Assembly: GCA_965247295.1 (NCBI GenBank)
Contig: CBDFGQ010000008.1
Coordinates: 620,001 to 684,000, forward strand
Origin: CBDFGQ01 sp965247295
GTDB taxonomy: Bacteria > Chloroflexota > Dehalococcoidia > Lucifugimonadales > JAGWBF01
Length of the DNA: 64,000 nucleotides
Reading direction: 5' to 3'
Part shown: positions 1-8,332 of the stretch, piece by piece
How positions within the stretch are numbered: position 1 is the stretch's first letter
How the letters are laid out: the number at the start of each line of letters is the position of its first letter
Notes under the pieces: generated by a model
Seen by the model: only the letters and a program-made list of their open reading frames with translations
What the model was told of the DNA's origin: nothing
Databases searched by the model: none
Position numbers and translations under genes: made by a program

Positions 1-419
1 TTGCAAAGCAGCTTCATCCCGAGATCGCCGACCGGGTCTCCGTAGCCGACCTGCGCTATCCTCTAGAGTTTGCCGACAGGTCCTTCGACTTCGTGATATG
101 CAGTGCGGTCATCCAGCACATTGCCCCCGAGCAGGTGTTTGAGGTGACCCTGCGTGAGCCAGTGAGGGTATTGAAGTCTGGCGGGGTACTTCAACTCATG
201 TTCAAAAACGGCCAAGGTGTGCAAACAGTGTTCGATGGCGATTATGGTGTGAACCGGTCCTTTCAACTATACGACGAGCACGACATTCTGCGAAAGCTGA
301 ATTCATATAGGATGAGCTTGGTGGACGGCGTGGACCCCAAGCTGCTTGGGGGAATCATGTACTTCACGGACCCCAAGCCAGTGGACCACTGCGTCTTTTA
401 CGCCCGGAAGGTTGGTTAG
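1..419 (+). CDS. Class I SAM-dependent methyltransferase, C-terminal part (cut by window edge)
   Basis: The reading frame is open from base 3 and ends with TAG at 417-419, so the N-terminus lies outside the window. The visible part reads like the second half of a class I (Rossmann-fold) methyltransferase: an acidic strand ending in SFDFVICSAVIQHI, which matches the conserved strand-4 and following helix of the fold, then a loop where the model enzymes have 'RVLKPGG' (here RVLKSGGVLQL). The SAM-binding GxGxG region is missing because of truncation. The substrate cannot be told. About 465 bases separate it from the phosphonate genes, so an operon with them is uncertain. The methyltransferase family call is fairly secure; nothing finer is. 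Confidence 0.7.
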   Translation, partial: AKQLHPEIADRVSVADLRYPLEFADRSFDFVICSAVIQHIAPEQVFEVTLREPVRVLKSGGVLQLMFKNGQGVQTVFDGDYGVNRSFQLYDEHDILRKLNSYRMSLVDGVDPKLLGGIMYFTDPKPVDHCVFYARKVG

Positions 420-884
420 GCTACCAGGCTTAGAGCGGCTGAGCCAATCACCTTCGGTGGGGCGGCGACGGCATACCACCATATGGCACCAATCCATAGA
501 ATGATTTCTTACACCCTGTGGTAACCTCTGCCGACTTCAACGACCCACTGAGTCCTGGTCGAGCCTTAATGGGTGCATTGAGCCGTTTGACAGCGAGTGA
601 CCATGTCATTATCATATCCCGGTAGGTCTTACTCCAGCATCAGGAATCTGCGCTGGGGCATGAGCCGTGAATACTGAGACACTTCCTAGCGGCACAAAAC
701 AGATGATCAATATTAACGACCGGATAAATCGAAGTGGTTACACGACTGTTCCCTCTGCCCTGTGGATGATTCCTCTCCGCGACAAGCCGACCCTCCCGTC
801 CGACCCCTAGCTCCGCCGCTTAAGTCCCGTCACAGGCGTGCTGGCCCTATGACTGGCCCAGTTTACCCGTTATTAGGTCCGAAT
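420..884. other. Intergenic stretch before the phosphonate genes
   Basis: This 465-base stretch holds no convincing gene. Short open frames on both strands have low-complexity, proline/arginine-rich translations with no family resemblance. An open frame from 762 runs into the following gene, but its first 41 residues do not look like the phosphonoacetate hydrolase family, so they are treated as leader. A promoter for the phosphonate operon is expected here, but I see no clear -35/-10 pair. Confidence 0.4.
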
Positions 885-1984
885 ATGAACAACTGTACAG
901 TGATTATTTGTATAGACGGGCTTGACCCTGAGTACCTTGAAGCAGGGGAATGCCCAATCTTAGGGAGCTATCGAAGAAGGGATTTCACAAAACGGGCCGG
1001 TGTATGATGCCGTCGGTGACGAACGTAAACAACGTCTCCCTCATCACCGCCAGTTATCCGGAAACACACGGCATATGCTCGAACTTCTGGTTCGACCCTG
1101 GGATGGGGGAAGGGACCTACGTCGAATCAGGAAAGGATATCCTGGCAGAAACCATCTTTCAGAGAGCCCGGCAACTGGAAATGACCTCCATACTAGTCAC
1201 GTCCAAAGATAAGCTGCGTACATTGCTGGGAGACGGGTCCACGGTCACCGTCTCCTCGGAACAACCTCCGGACTGGTTGATTTCGGGCGTCGGCCCATCC
1301 CCCGACATATACTCCCTGGAGGTCAACGGCTGGGCTGTAAAATCGGCAAGCTATATCATGTCGAAGCACCCTGCCGAACTCGTATACATCACGACCACTG
1401 ACTACGCCATGCACACCTACGGGCCGGACCATCCCCAGTCCCAGAAGCATCTTTCAATCTTGGACGAGGCCATAGGTGATCTGGTGTCGGCCCACCCAGG
1501 CATCACCCTACTGGTCACCGCGGATCACGGTATGTCTTGCAAGTCTCGGATGGTGGACCTTAAGCACATTCTGGAAAGCCACCACATCAGGTCGATCACG
1601 GTCCCTATAATCAAGGACCGATACGTGGTGCACCATTCCAATCTGGGAGGGTGCATGTACGTTTATCTTCAGCCCCGCGACCTTGCCGAAGCCCTGAAAG
1701 TGATCAGGGAAACGCCTGGGGTCGAGGATGCCATCTCCAGGGAAGAAGCGGTGGCGAAATTCAGGCTATACGGCGAGCGCATCGGCGATTTCGTCGTGAC
1801 AGGGGAACAGGATGTAGTATTCGGGGACGCGACGGAGGTGAAGATGCCGCCCAACCTGCGTACCCATGGCTCCACCCACGAGGGCCAGGTCCCAGTGATA
1901 GGGTACAATGGCGACTTCGCCGGGTTTTCCTTTGAGGAAAACCGGGACATCGGCCGGTATGTCTTCGAAAAGGCACTGGCATAG
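885..1984 (+). CDS. phnA: Phosphonoacetate hydrolase-like alkaline-phosphatase-superfamily enzyme, frameshifted near the start
   Basis: The family cleaves the C-P bond of phosphonoacetate to acetate and phosphate with two metal ions. The N-terminus (ATG at 885) gives the first metal-binding strand, CIDGLDPEYLEAG. The frame then has to move by -1 at the GGGG run 945-948 to continue as GMPNLRELSKKGF, in the frame open to 1984. Restoring one G gives a continuous product of about 366 residues. All expected ligands are visible: Asp in CIDG, Thr in PSVTN, Asp and His in TTTDYAMHTYGP, Asp-His in TADHGMS, and a late His in RTHGSTHEG. The downstream genes make 2-aminoethylphosphonate, so the enzyme could trim or recycle phosphonate. 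A related phosphodiesterase role cannot be excluded. The frameshift may be a sequencing error in a G run or a real lesion. Confidence 0.72.
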
Positions 1985-2081
1985 CCGAGCCGGGAGGAGC
2001 GATATGAATAGCTCCGTGATCTTAGGTCAAGGCACTCTTTGAAGCCCTAGATCCCGGGATCATCAATCTCAAGCTAAGAGG

Positions 2082-3092
2082 GTGAAAACTATGACTTTGG
2101 GGAACAGAGTCACTCCGGTAGATCGACTCCGGGCGCTTAGACGATGTATCACCACTAAAGGATACGCTAGGATTCTTGAGGTCCACAGCGGGTTGAGTGG
2201 CATCATAGCAGAGAGCGCTAAAGTCCAGCAGGACGGACAGCTGATCGAGTACGATGGCCTTTGGGAAAGCAGTTTGACGGACTCCGGGACCAAGGGGCTA
2301 CCGGACGCCTCGATCGTCGGCCCGGACTCTCGGGCCCACACCATCGACGAGATCCTAAATGTGACTACCAAGCCAATCATGGTCGATGGCGACACTGGCG
2401 GTGATACCACCCAGTTCGAGTACCTGGTCAGGCGCCTCGAGCGCCTTGGAGTGTCGGCGGTGGTGGTCGAAGACAAAGTGTATCCCAAGCGTAACAGTCT
2501 GGAAGCCTCCGCCAGCCAAGAGCTCGAGGATCCAGCCGTCTTCGCGGAAAAGATCGAGGCTGGGAAAGCGGTCGCCCTCTCCGATGATTTCATGATCATC
2601 GCCCGCTTGGAAAGCTTGATCGCTGGAACGGGGTTACGCGATGCTGTGGAAAGGGCGGAGCGGTATATACAGGCGGGGGCGGATGGTATCATGATCCACT
2701 CATACAAACAGAGACCGGATGAGGTACTCGCATTTGCGGAAATCTATGAAGGAATTTGCCGAAGACTGGGCCGGCGACCCATCCTCGTTAGTGTCCCAAC
2801 GACATATAACTCAATCACGGATGCTGAGCTCGCCGCCCATGGTTTTAACGTCATCATCCACGCCAATCACCTTCTCAGGGCTGCCTACAAGGCCATGGTC
2901 CAGGCCGCGAGTATGATTCTCACCAGCGGACGTAGCCTTGAAGCAGACCCTTTGTGCGCCACTGTACCGGAGATATTCTCTTGCGTTGGTCTCGACCGTA
3001 TCTCCCAAAGAGACCGGGTGCGCTCACGGGCCCCACGGTTCGTCGGGAGATCGGAAGACGCAGCCGCCCTGCCACAGGGACACACCCGCTAG
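2082..3092 (+). CDS. pepM: Phosphoenolpyruvate phosphomutase
   Basis: This is the committed enzyme of nearly all phosphonate biosynthesis. It rearranges phosphoenolpyruvate to 3-phosphonopyruvate in the cytoplasm. The diagnostic motif EDKVYPKRNSL matches the family signature EDKxxPKxNS, which separates true mutases from isocitrate-lyase relatives. The upstream VDGDTGGD segment is the Mg-binding region, and HSGLSGIIAE near the N-terminus is typical. The protein is 336 residues against about 300 for the family. The last 25 or so residues, rich in Arg and Ala, do not resemble the usual helical tail, so a late frame disturbance is possible but unproven. The gene lies 10 bases upstream of the decarboxylase alpha subunit, in a clear operon. 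Confidence 0.93.
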   Translation: MKTMTLGNRVTPVDRLRALRRCITTKGYARILEVHSGLSGIIAESAKVQQDGQLIEYDGLWESSLTDSGTKGLPDASIVGPDSRAHTIDEILNVTTKPIMVDGDTGGDTTQFEYLVRRLERLGVSAVVVEDKVYPKRNSLEASASQELEDPAVFAEKIEAGKAVALSDDFMIIARLESLIAGTGLRDAVERAERYIQAGADGIMIHSYKQRPDEVLAFAEIYEGICRRLGRRPILVSVPTTYNSITDAELAAHGFNVIIHANHLLRAAYKAMVQAASMILTSGRSLEADPLCATVPEIFSCVGLDRISQRDRVRSRAPRFVGRSEDAAALPQGHTR

Positions 3093-3102
3093 GGTCGGAG
3101 CC

Positions 3103-3597
3103 ATGAGTCCCCAGATATTTTGGGATGCCCTGAAGGCACGGGGCCTCACCTTTTTCGCCGGGGTGCCGGATTCTACATTTCAGCGGGCCTATGACGCCAT
3201 GGTGCGGGACCCGGACATCCACTACGTGCCCGCTGTCCGAGAGGATGTCGCCCTGGGACTAGCGAGTGCCTCTTATTTCGCCGGTGGGTTGGGTGGCGTG
3301 GTAATGCAAAACTCCGGTATTGGGAACATTGTGAACCCGTTGACCTCCTTCAGCTTGATGTACAAGATCCCGGTACTCCTTATAGTCGGGTGGCGTGGAT
3401 ATGGAGGTCCTCCCAACGATGCTCCAGAGCATTGGATCATGGGTGCAAAAACCCCAGATATCCTCGACCTTCTGGAGATCCCATATGAAATACTAGAGCC
3501 GAACAATCTAAGTACCGTACTTGATCGGCTTCTGTCGGCAATAAACGAGCAGTCCGTGCCAGGAGCGTTGTTGGTCCGCGCTGGGGTCATCGAGTGA
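3103..3597 (+). CDS. ppd: Phosphonopyruvate decarboxylase, alpha (N-terminal) subunit
   Basis: This is the first half of the thiamine-diphosphate enzyme that decarboxylates phosphonopyruvate to phosphonoacetaldehyde, which makes the unfavourable mutase step irreversible. I chose ATG 3103 because GGAG sits just upstream and the protein then begins like the family (MSPQIFWDALKARGLTFFAGVPDS). The VREDVALGLA segment holds the conserved Glu that activates the cofactor, and QNSGIGNIVNPLTS is the family core. The product is about 164 residues, which is only the pyrimidine-binding half. The cofactor's diphosphate-binding half is the next gene, whose GTG start overlaps this stop codon by four bases. 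Single-chain versions are common, so the split is notable but known for this family and for sulfopyruvate decarboxylase. Confidence 0.9.
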   Translation: MSPQIFWDALKARGLTFFAGVPDSTFQRAYDAMVRDPDIHYVPAVREDVALGLASASYFAGGLGGVVMQNSGIGNIVNPLTSFSLMYKIPVLLIVGWRGYGGPPNDAPEHWIMGAKTPDILDLLEIPYEILEPNNLSTVLDRLLSAINEQSVPGALLVRAGVIE

Positions 3598-4166
3598 TCG
3601 ACCGGTATAAAGCCATCGGGAAAATTATAGAGCAGGTCGGAGCTGGTGACCTGGTCTTGAGCACCACAGGAATGATCTCACGCGAGGTGTTCGTAGCCAA
3701 TGACAGGCCGGAAAACTTTTACATGATCGGTTCTATGGGCCTGCTGTCCTCCTTTGGGCTGGGCGTGGCGCTGCTCAACCCGGAGAAACGGGTGTTCGTG
3801 CTGGAAGGGGACGGGAGCGCACTCATGAGCCTTGGAACGTTGCCCCTGATCGCCACTGAGAACCCCAGCAATCTGTTCCACATCATTCTGGATAACGAAG
3901 CGTACGAGTCGACTGGAGCTCAACCATCCATAAGTTCAGAGGTTGACCTCTCCACTGTGGGTAAGAGCTGCGGTTACAAGCATGTGGCTCGAGTGGATGA
4001 CATCGAGGGCCTCGAGAATGCCCTGTTGGACTGCGATATCGGCCATGGTCCTTATATGATCCTGGTAAAGGCCGCTATCGCCCCAGTTCCAGGCATTCCC
4101 CGGGTTTCCCACTCCCCCACAGATATTCGGGACAGGTTCAGGAGCGGCATCCGAGGCGGAGACTGA
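3594..4166 (+). CDS. ppd: Phosphonopyruvate decarboxylase, beta (C-terminal) subunit
   Basis: This is the second half of the thiamine-diphosphate decarboxylase. GTG 3594 overlaps the alpha-subunit stop in a GTGA arrangement, which implies translational coupling and equal amounts of the two chains. The Mg/diphosphate-binding motif is visible as EGDGSALMSLGTLPLIA, followed after about 27 residues by DNEAYESTGAQ, where families of this type have the paired Asn. The segment FYMIGSMGLLSSFGLGVAL matches the conserved glycine-rich entry to that domain. The protein is 190 residues. The next gene starts only 5 bases after its stop, so the four phosphonate-synthesis genes read as one transcript. Confidence 0.9.
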   Translation: MIDRYKAIGKIIEQVGAGDLVLSTTGMISREVFVANDRPENFYMIGSMGLLSSFGLGVALLNPEKRVFVLEGDGSALMSLGTLPLIATENPSNLFHIILDNEAYESTGAQPSISSEVDLSTVGKSCGYKHVARVDDIEGLENALLDCDIGHGPYMILVKAAIAPVPGIPRVSHSPTDIRDRFRSGIRGGD

Positions 4167-4171
4167 AAGCG

Positions 4172-5242
4172 ATGCTCATACTGTCACCAGGTCCGGCAAA
4201 TATCTCAGAGCGAGTTCGTCGGGCACTTACCAATCCGGACATAGGCCATCGGGAGCCCGAATTCTCGTCATTGCTCGGGGACACAAAGTCCCTGCTTCTG
4301 GAGATATGCGGCGTTCCCCAGGGGTATGCCTGTGCGGTGCTGAGCGGGTCGGGGACCACGGCGATCGAGGCCAGCATTACATCCCTCCGCGACGTCACTA
4401 GCGGAGTCCTAATACTCTCCAACGGCGTGTATGGAGAACGAGCGGCCCAGATAGCTCAGGTATACGGGGTGCCTTATACGCTAGAGAACTTCGAATGGAC
4501 CCTCCCCCTTCCCCTAGATCAGGTTGAGGATTCTATTGGCGCCTCACCTCATGACGCGGTCTACCTCATCCACCACGAGACCACCACGGGTGTCTTGAAC
4601 CCGTTGAGGGAGGTGGCCGAAATAGCAAGGCGTCACCATAAGTGGGTGCTGGTGGACGCCGTGAGTAGCGTGGCCGGCGAGGAACTGGACCTGTCGGGTT
4701 GGGGAGTTGACTTGATTGTCGGCTCAGCTAACAAATGCATCCGAGGGGTGCCAGGGGTCTCCTTTGCTGTCCTTTCCAAGGATCTGGTGGAGGCGATTTC
4801 GAAACGCCGCCAGGTGGCGTACTCCACGGACCTGCTCACCACTCTCAGCAAAGAGGACGAGGGAGAAACTCCCTTCACCCCACCGGTCCAGACGATGTAT
4901 GCCCTTCGAGAAGCCTTGCTAGAGCTGGCCGAAGGCGGTGTCCAGAACCGCATCGCCGGCTACCGGAGCATCGCACAGACCCTCCGCGACGGGCTCTCCT
5001 CACTTGAACTTACTTTCCTGGTCCTTCGTGAGCATCTTTCCAACACCATGACTTCGGTGATGCTGCCAGAAGGCTTTTCTTACCCAACGTTGCATGATTC
5101 CCTCAAAGAATTAGGGTACGTGATCTACAAGTCCCAGGGGCACCTTAGCAAGACGACCTTCCGCCTTGGTACCGTCGGGCTAATCAGCCAGAACGACATC
5201 CATGACTTCCTGAACGCGTTAGGGCAGGTGCTACGCCGCTGA
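4172..5242 (+). CDS. phnW: 2-aminoethylphosphonate-pyruvate transaminase
   Basis: This class V, PLP-dependent aminotransferase interconverts phosphonoacetaldehyde plus alanine with 2-aminoethylphosphonate (AEP) plus pyruvate. Next to PEP mutase and the decarboxylase it is expected to run toward AEP synthesis. The N-terminus MLILSPGPANIS matches the family start. LSGSGTTAIEAS forms the phosphate cup, HHETTTGVLNPL is a signature of this subgroup, VDAVSSVAGEELD carries the PLP-binding Asp, and the Schiff-base Lys is in SANKCIRGVPG. The length of 356 residues is normal. No AEP-loading enzyme such as a cytidylyltransferase or phosphonolipid gene is visible in the window, so the final carrier of AEP is unknown. 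Confidence 0.93.
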   Translation: MLILSPGPANISERVRRALTNPDIGHREPEFSSLLGDTKSLLLEICGVPQGYACAVLSGSGTTAIEASITSLRDVTSGVLILSNGVYGERAAQIAQVYGVPYTLENFEWTLPLPLDQVEDSIGASPHDAVYLIHHETTTGVLNPLREVAEIARRHHKWVLVDAVSSVAGEELDLSGWGVDLIVGSANKCIRGVPGVSFAVLSKDLVEAISKRRQVAYSTDLLTTLSKEDEGETPFTPPVQTMYALREALLELAEGGVQNRIAGYRSIAQTLRDGLSSLELTFLVLREHLSNTMTSVMLPEGFSYPTLHDSLKELGYVIYKSQGHLSKTTFRLGTVGLISQNDIHDFLNALGQVLRR

Positions 5243-5567
5243 GACGTTAGTTCCCCACGCCGGACCTGATATTCAGTTCGGGTATGGTCGCCCCAATCGT
5301 ATAGATCCTTGACTCTCTTCAGACGGCGTTACAGTTTCCTCTTTTGCTCTTCATGGTCATCGTAAGGAGCTTCCAGTTTACGGCGTGCCATCAGGATGCC
5401 CTCCTGTTAGTCCTTGGGGATGTGGAAGGTGGTTAGGTAGGCCCGCACCTGGTCGGGCTCGGACAGGCCGCCAATGAGCGTACGCAATTCTAAAACGCAC
5501 CTCCACAGCGGGGCGCCATCATCGTGAGAGATTGACGCGACGGCCACTTGATGACATAGTGCCTGTA
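5243..5567 (-). other. Intergenic region with possible small minus-strand coding remnant
   Basis: On the minus strand, bases around 5495-5415 translate as RTLIGGLSEPDQVRAYLTT and a few more residues before a stop. That stop is followed by an AGGAGGG ribosome-binding site and a 20-codon ATG frame starting MARRKLEAPYDDHEEQ. The sequence reads like coding DNA, but I recognise no family and there is no complete gene. It may be the decayed end of a lost gene. Confidence 0.25.
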
Positions 5568-6665
5568 ATGGTTCCGTTGGCGATTCCGGCAGGCTTCGAC
5601 GAGATCACGCCTGCGTGGTTGACCGAGGCGCTTCACTCCGGGGGAACGGCAAGCAGTGGGTCCGTGATCTCCATCGACGCCGGGGCGGTGGGCGAAGATA
5701 AGGGGTTCATGAGCCAGGTCGTGCGCCTGACGCTGGAGTACGACATGTACCAGGACGACCTGCCTCGTACCCTGATAGCCAAGCTTCCGTCCACTGATCC
5801 AACCATCAAGGCCCTAGCCAACGTGCTGGGCGGCTACAGGCGCGAGGTCAGGTTTTACGAGGAGATCGCAACCAGGGTCGGCATCCGCACCCCGGACCGC
5901 TACTACAGCGCAACGGACCCGCAAACCGGGCGCACAGTTCTGCTCCTCCAGGACCTGTCCCAGACTCGGCTGGGGGACAGCCTGGCCGGATGCTCTCTCG
6001 ACGAGGCCCGACTGGTCATCCGACTCTTGGCCAGGGTCCATGCTTCGTGGTGGGACAGCCTCCGCCTGGGGCGGCTCAACTGGATGCCCTTGAAGAGTGC
6101 AGACGCTGGGCTCTACCAAAGGATATACTCCCGTTCGTGGCCCATATTCGTCGAAAAGGCCGGCAAGGGTATGCCCGATTCCCTTCTCCGAATCGGCGAG
6201 AGTCTGGGGCCCCATATCCCGCAGATAAGGGACCGGCTTGGTGATCGTCCCCACACGATAGTCCACGGCGACTATCGCCTGGACAACCTCTTCTTCGACG
6301 CCCCAGATGGCGATCGTCCTCTGGTGGTCTTCGACTGGGAGTTCTGCTCACGGGGCAGAGGGACCTATGATGTGGCCACATTTATCTCCGAGTCCTTTCC
6401 ACCGGAGGTGCGCAGGAAAGAGGAGATGGACCTCCTGCGCATGTATCACGCGCTTCTGAAGGAGGGTGGAGTCGGGGACTACTCCTTCGACCAGTGTCTG
6501 CGGGACTACAGGCTTTCGATGCTGGATATCTTCCTCTTCTGGATAGTCGTAGGCGGGTATTGCGACTATGAGGGTGAGCGCGCAACCATGTATCTGCACA
6601 ACTCGTTGGAACGCTTCGACGCGGCGATAGCCGACCTCCGCTCCGTCGAGCTGCTCTCCGAATAA
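5568..6665 (+). CDS. APH/choline-kinase-fold phosphotransferase family protein
   Basis: This is a small-molecule kinase-like protein of the aminoglycoside-phosphotransferase/ecdysteroid-kinase type. The catalytic loop is intact: HGDYRLDNLFF (Brenner motif HxDxxxxN) followed by VFDWEF, which supplies the metal-binding Asp. The N-terminal part, ITPAWLTEALHSGG and the following acidic strand, is typical of family members found in CoA-thioester-degrading bacteria. Two starts are possible, TTG 5532 and ATG 5568. I prefer ATG 5568 because the family begins with PAxFDEITPAWL. The substrate is unknown and antibiotic resistance should not be inferred. It stands alone between the phosphonate operon and the first DUF1800 cassette. 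The product is about 365 residues. Confidence 0.8.
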   Translation: MVPLAIPAGFDEITPAWLTEALHSGGTASSGSVISIDAGAVGEDKGFMSQVVRLTLEYDMYQDDLPRTLIAKLPSTDPTIKALANVLGGYRREVRFYEEIATRVGIRTPDRYYSATDPQTGRTVLLLQDLSQTRLGDSLAGCSLDEARLVIRLLARVHASWWDSLRLGRLNWMPLKSADAGLYQRIYSRSWPIFVEKAGKGMPDSLLRIGESLGPHIPQIRDRLGDRPHTIVHGDYRLDNLFFDAPDGDRPLVVFDWEFCSRGRGTYDVATFISESFPPEVRRKEEMDLLRMYHALLKEGGVGDYSFDQCLRDYRLSMLDIFLFWIVVGGYCDYEGERATMYLHNSLERFDAAIADLRSVELLSE

Positions 6666-6819
6666 TTGTATGTCTGTAGGCAGCTACACCCTGACCCAGG
6701 ACACGGAGCTACGCGTAGATATCATAGCCGTTCTCACGTTCAAGCCACAGACTAGCGGGAGGAAGCCTTGGAGGAGGTCCTGCCTGATCTCATGTACACA
6801 CCCGTAGACGGAACCTCAG

Positions 6820-6828
6820 TGCTATAAT
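6820..6828 (+). promoter_or_regulatory. Extended -10 promoter element for cassette 1
   Basis: TGC followed by a perfect TATAAT (6823-6828) lies about 25 bases upstream of the DUF1800 start codon, an extended -10 arrangement that needs little or no -35. A transcript starting about 7 bases later would have a leader of roughly 20 bases containing the strong site CGAGGAGGAG. Confidence 0.45.
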
Positions 6829-6853
6829 ACTTAGCAATCGAGGAGGAGAGCAG

Positions 6854-8257
6854 ATGGCAGATAAAGATATCGCTCTGATGGCTCACCTGATGCGGCGCGC
6901 CGGATTCGGAGCCAAGTATGATGAGCTGGAAGGCCGAACGGCAAAGGGGTACGAGGTAATGGTGGAGGAACTCCTCCATCCCGATGACAATCCGAATGGC
7001 CTGGAATTGGACCTAGCGGAACGGTACTTCATCGAATGGAATCATTTCACCCGAGGCGTACCGGAATACTTTATGTGGAGAATGATAAACTCGAAGGCCC
7101 AGTTGGAAGAGAAGATGGTCCTCTTCTGGCACGGCGTCCTCTGCACCTCCGACAGCAAGACTCAGAACTACGGCACGTCTTATGTGGAATTGGAGATGTT
7201 CCGCCGCTACGGGATGGGCAGCTTCAGGGACCTTCTGGTCGAGATTTCCAGAGACCCAGCCATGGTGTACTTCCTGGACAACTGTCTGAGCCACAAAGGT
7301 GCCATCAACGAGAACTACGGACGAGAGTTGCTGGAGTTATTCTCCATGGGTGTGGGCATGGACGGCCAGTTCAACTACACCGAGGACGACGTGAAGGAGT
7401 GCTCTCGGGCCTTTACCGGCTGGACCATTGCCAACCCAATCCCGGCGCAACCCTACGGCCGTTATGACGCACGGTTCGTTTATAACCCATACGACCACGA
7501 TGACGGGGTCAAGACCTTCCTTGGCGAGACCGGCCGCTTCAATGGCGAAGATATCATTGACATCATTGTCAAGCAGCCGGCCACGGCCCGATTCCTCTCC
7601 CGTCACCTGTACAAATACTTCGTGGCCGACGATGCTCAGGTGCCGGCCTGGAAGGACACCCCACCGCAGGACCCGGAAACGATAAGAATGCTGGAAGAAG
7701 AGTACTTCCGGTCCGGTTACAACATCCGTTCCATGCTGCGGGTGCTGTTCAACTCCGACGCCTTCAAGAATGCCCGCTTCTCCAGGATAAAGAGTCCGGT
7801 GGAGACAGTCGTAGGCACGTTACGCCTGATCGGCGATTGGACGTCTCCCAAACCCGGCTTTGAGTTCATCTTCGACGAAATGAAATTCATGGGGCAGGAG
7901 CCATTGAACCCACCTTCAGTAGAAGGCTGGCATACGGGGGAGGAGTGGATCGACGGTGGGACACTGGTACACCGCATTAACTTCACTGCCGACTTCGTGG
8001 GTAATACAAACTTCCCGGGGATACAGGAAATAATCAACAGACTGGCTTCTGACGAGGCTACCATTTCTCCGGAGGGCCTGGTGGACGGCTGCCTCCAGAT
8101 GTTGGGGCATTACGAATTGGCCGATGAGACCCGCCGCATGCTGGTGGCTCACGCCCAAAAGCGTGGTGAGTTGCACACCAACACCGAGGAGTTCCCACAG
8201 CAAGTTGGCCAGATGCTTCAGATGATAGTAGCTACCAAGGAATACCTTTATGCCTAG
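6854..8257 (+). CDS. DUF1800 family protein, cassette 1
   Basis: The function of the DUF1800 (COG5267) family is not established. Family hallmarks seen: LMRRAGFGAKYDELE at the N-terminus, NENYGRELLELFSMGVG mid-protein, NYTEDDVKECSRAFTGW, HDDGVKTFLGETG, GEDIIDIIVKQPATARFLSRHL, and the C-terminal PPSVEGWHTGEEWIDGG. The ATG at 6854 is fixed by GAGGAGGAG eight bases upstream. The N-terminus MADKDIALMAHLMRR is charged and carries no signal peptide, unlike many exported planctomycete members, so a cytoplasmic location is inferred. It leads a three-gene unit with a DUF1501 gene (75-base gap) and an NHL gene (72-base gap) that recurs twice more in this window. 467 residues. Confidence 0.92.
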   Translation: MADKDIALMAHLMRRAGFGAKYDELEGRTAKGYEVMVEELLHPDDNPNGLELDLAERYFIEWNHFTRGVPEYFMWRMINSKAQLEEKMVLFWHGVLCTSDSKTQNYGTSYVELEMFRRYGMGSFRDLLVEISRDPAMVYFLDNCLSHKGAINENYGRELLELFSMGVGMDGQFNYTEDDVKECSRAFTGWTIANPIPAQPYGRYDARFVYNPYDHDDGVKTFLGETGRFNGEDIIDIIVKQPATARFLSRHLYKYFVADDAQVPAWKDTPPQDPETIRMLEEEYFRSGYNIRSMLRVLFNSDAFKNARFSRIKSPVETVVGTLRLIGDWTSPKPGFEFIFDEMKFMGQEPLNPPSVEGWHTGEEWIDGGTLVHRINFTADFVGNTNFPGIQEIINRLASDEATISPEGLVDGCLQMLGHYELADETRRMLVAHAQKRGELHTNTEEFPQQVGQMLQMIVATKEYLYA

Positions 8258-8332
8258 CCGCAGCCCTCGGCTGTTGGGACCTACCCATCAGGAGACTGAG
8301 AGACAAATCCTCATTTTGGGAAGGAGGAAATC

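Noticed and set aside
5568..6665. Aminoglycoside resistance gene
   Set aside because: Only the general APH fold is supported; the family is broad and no resistance context is present.
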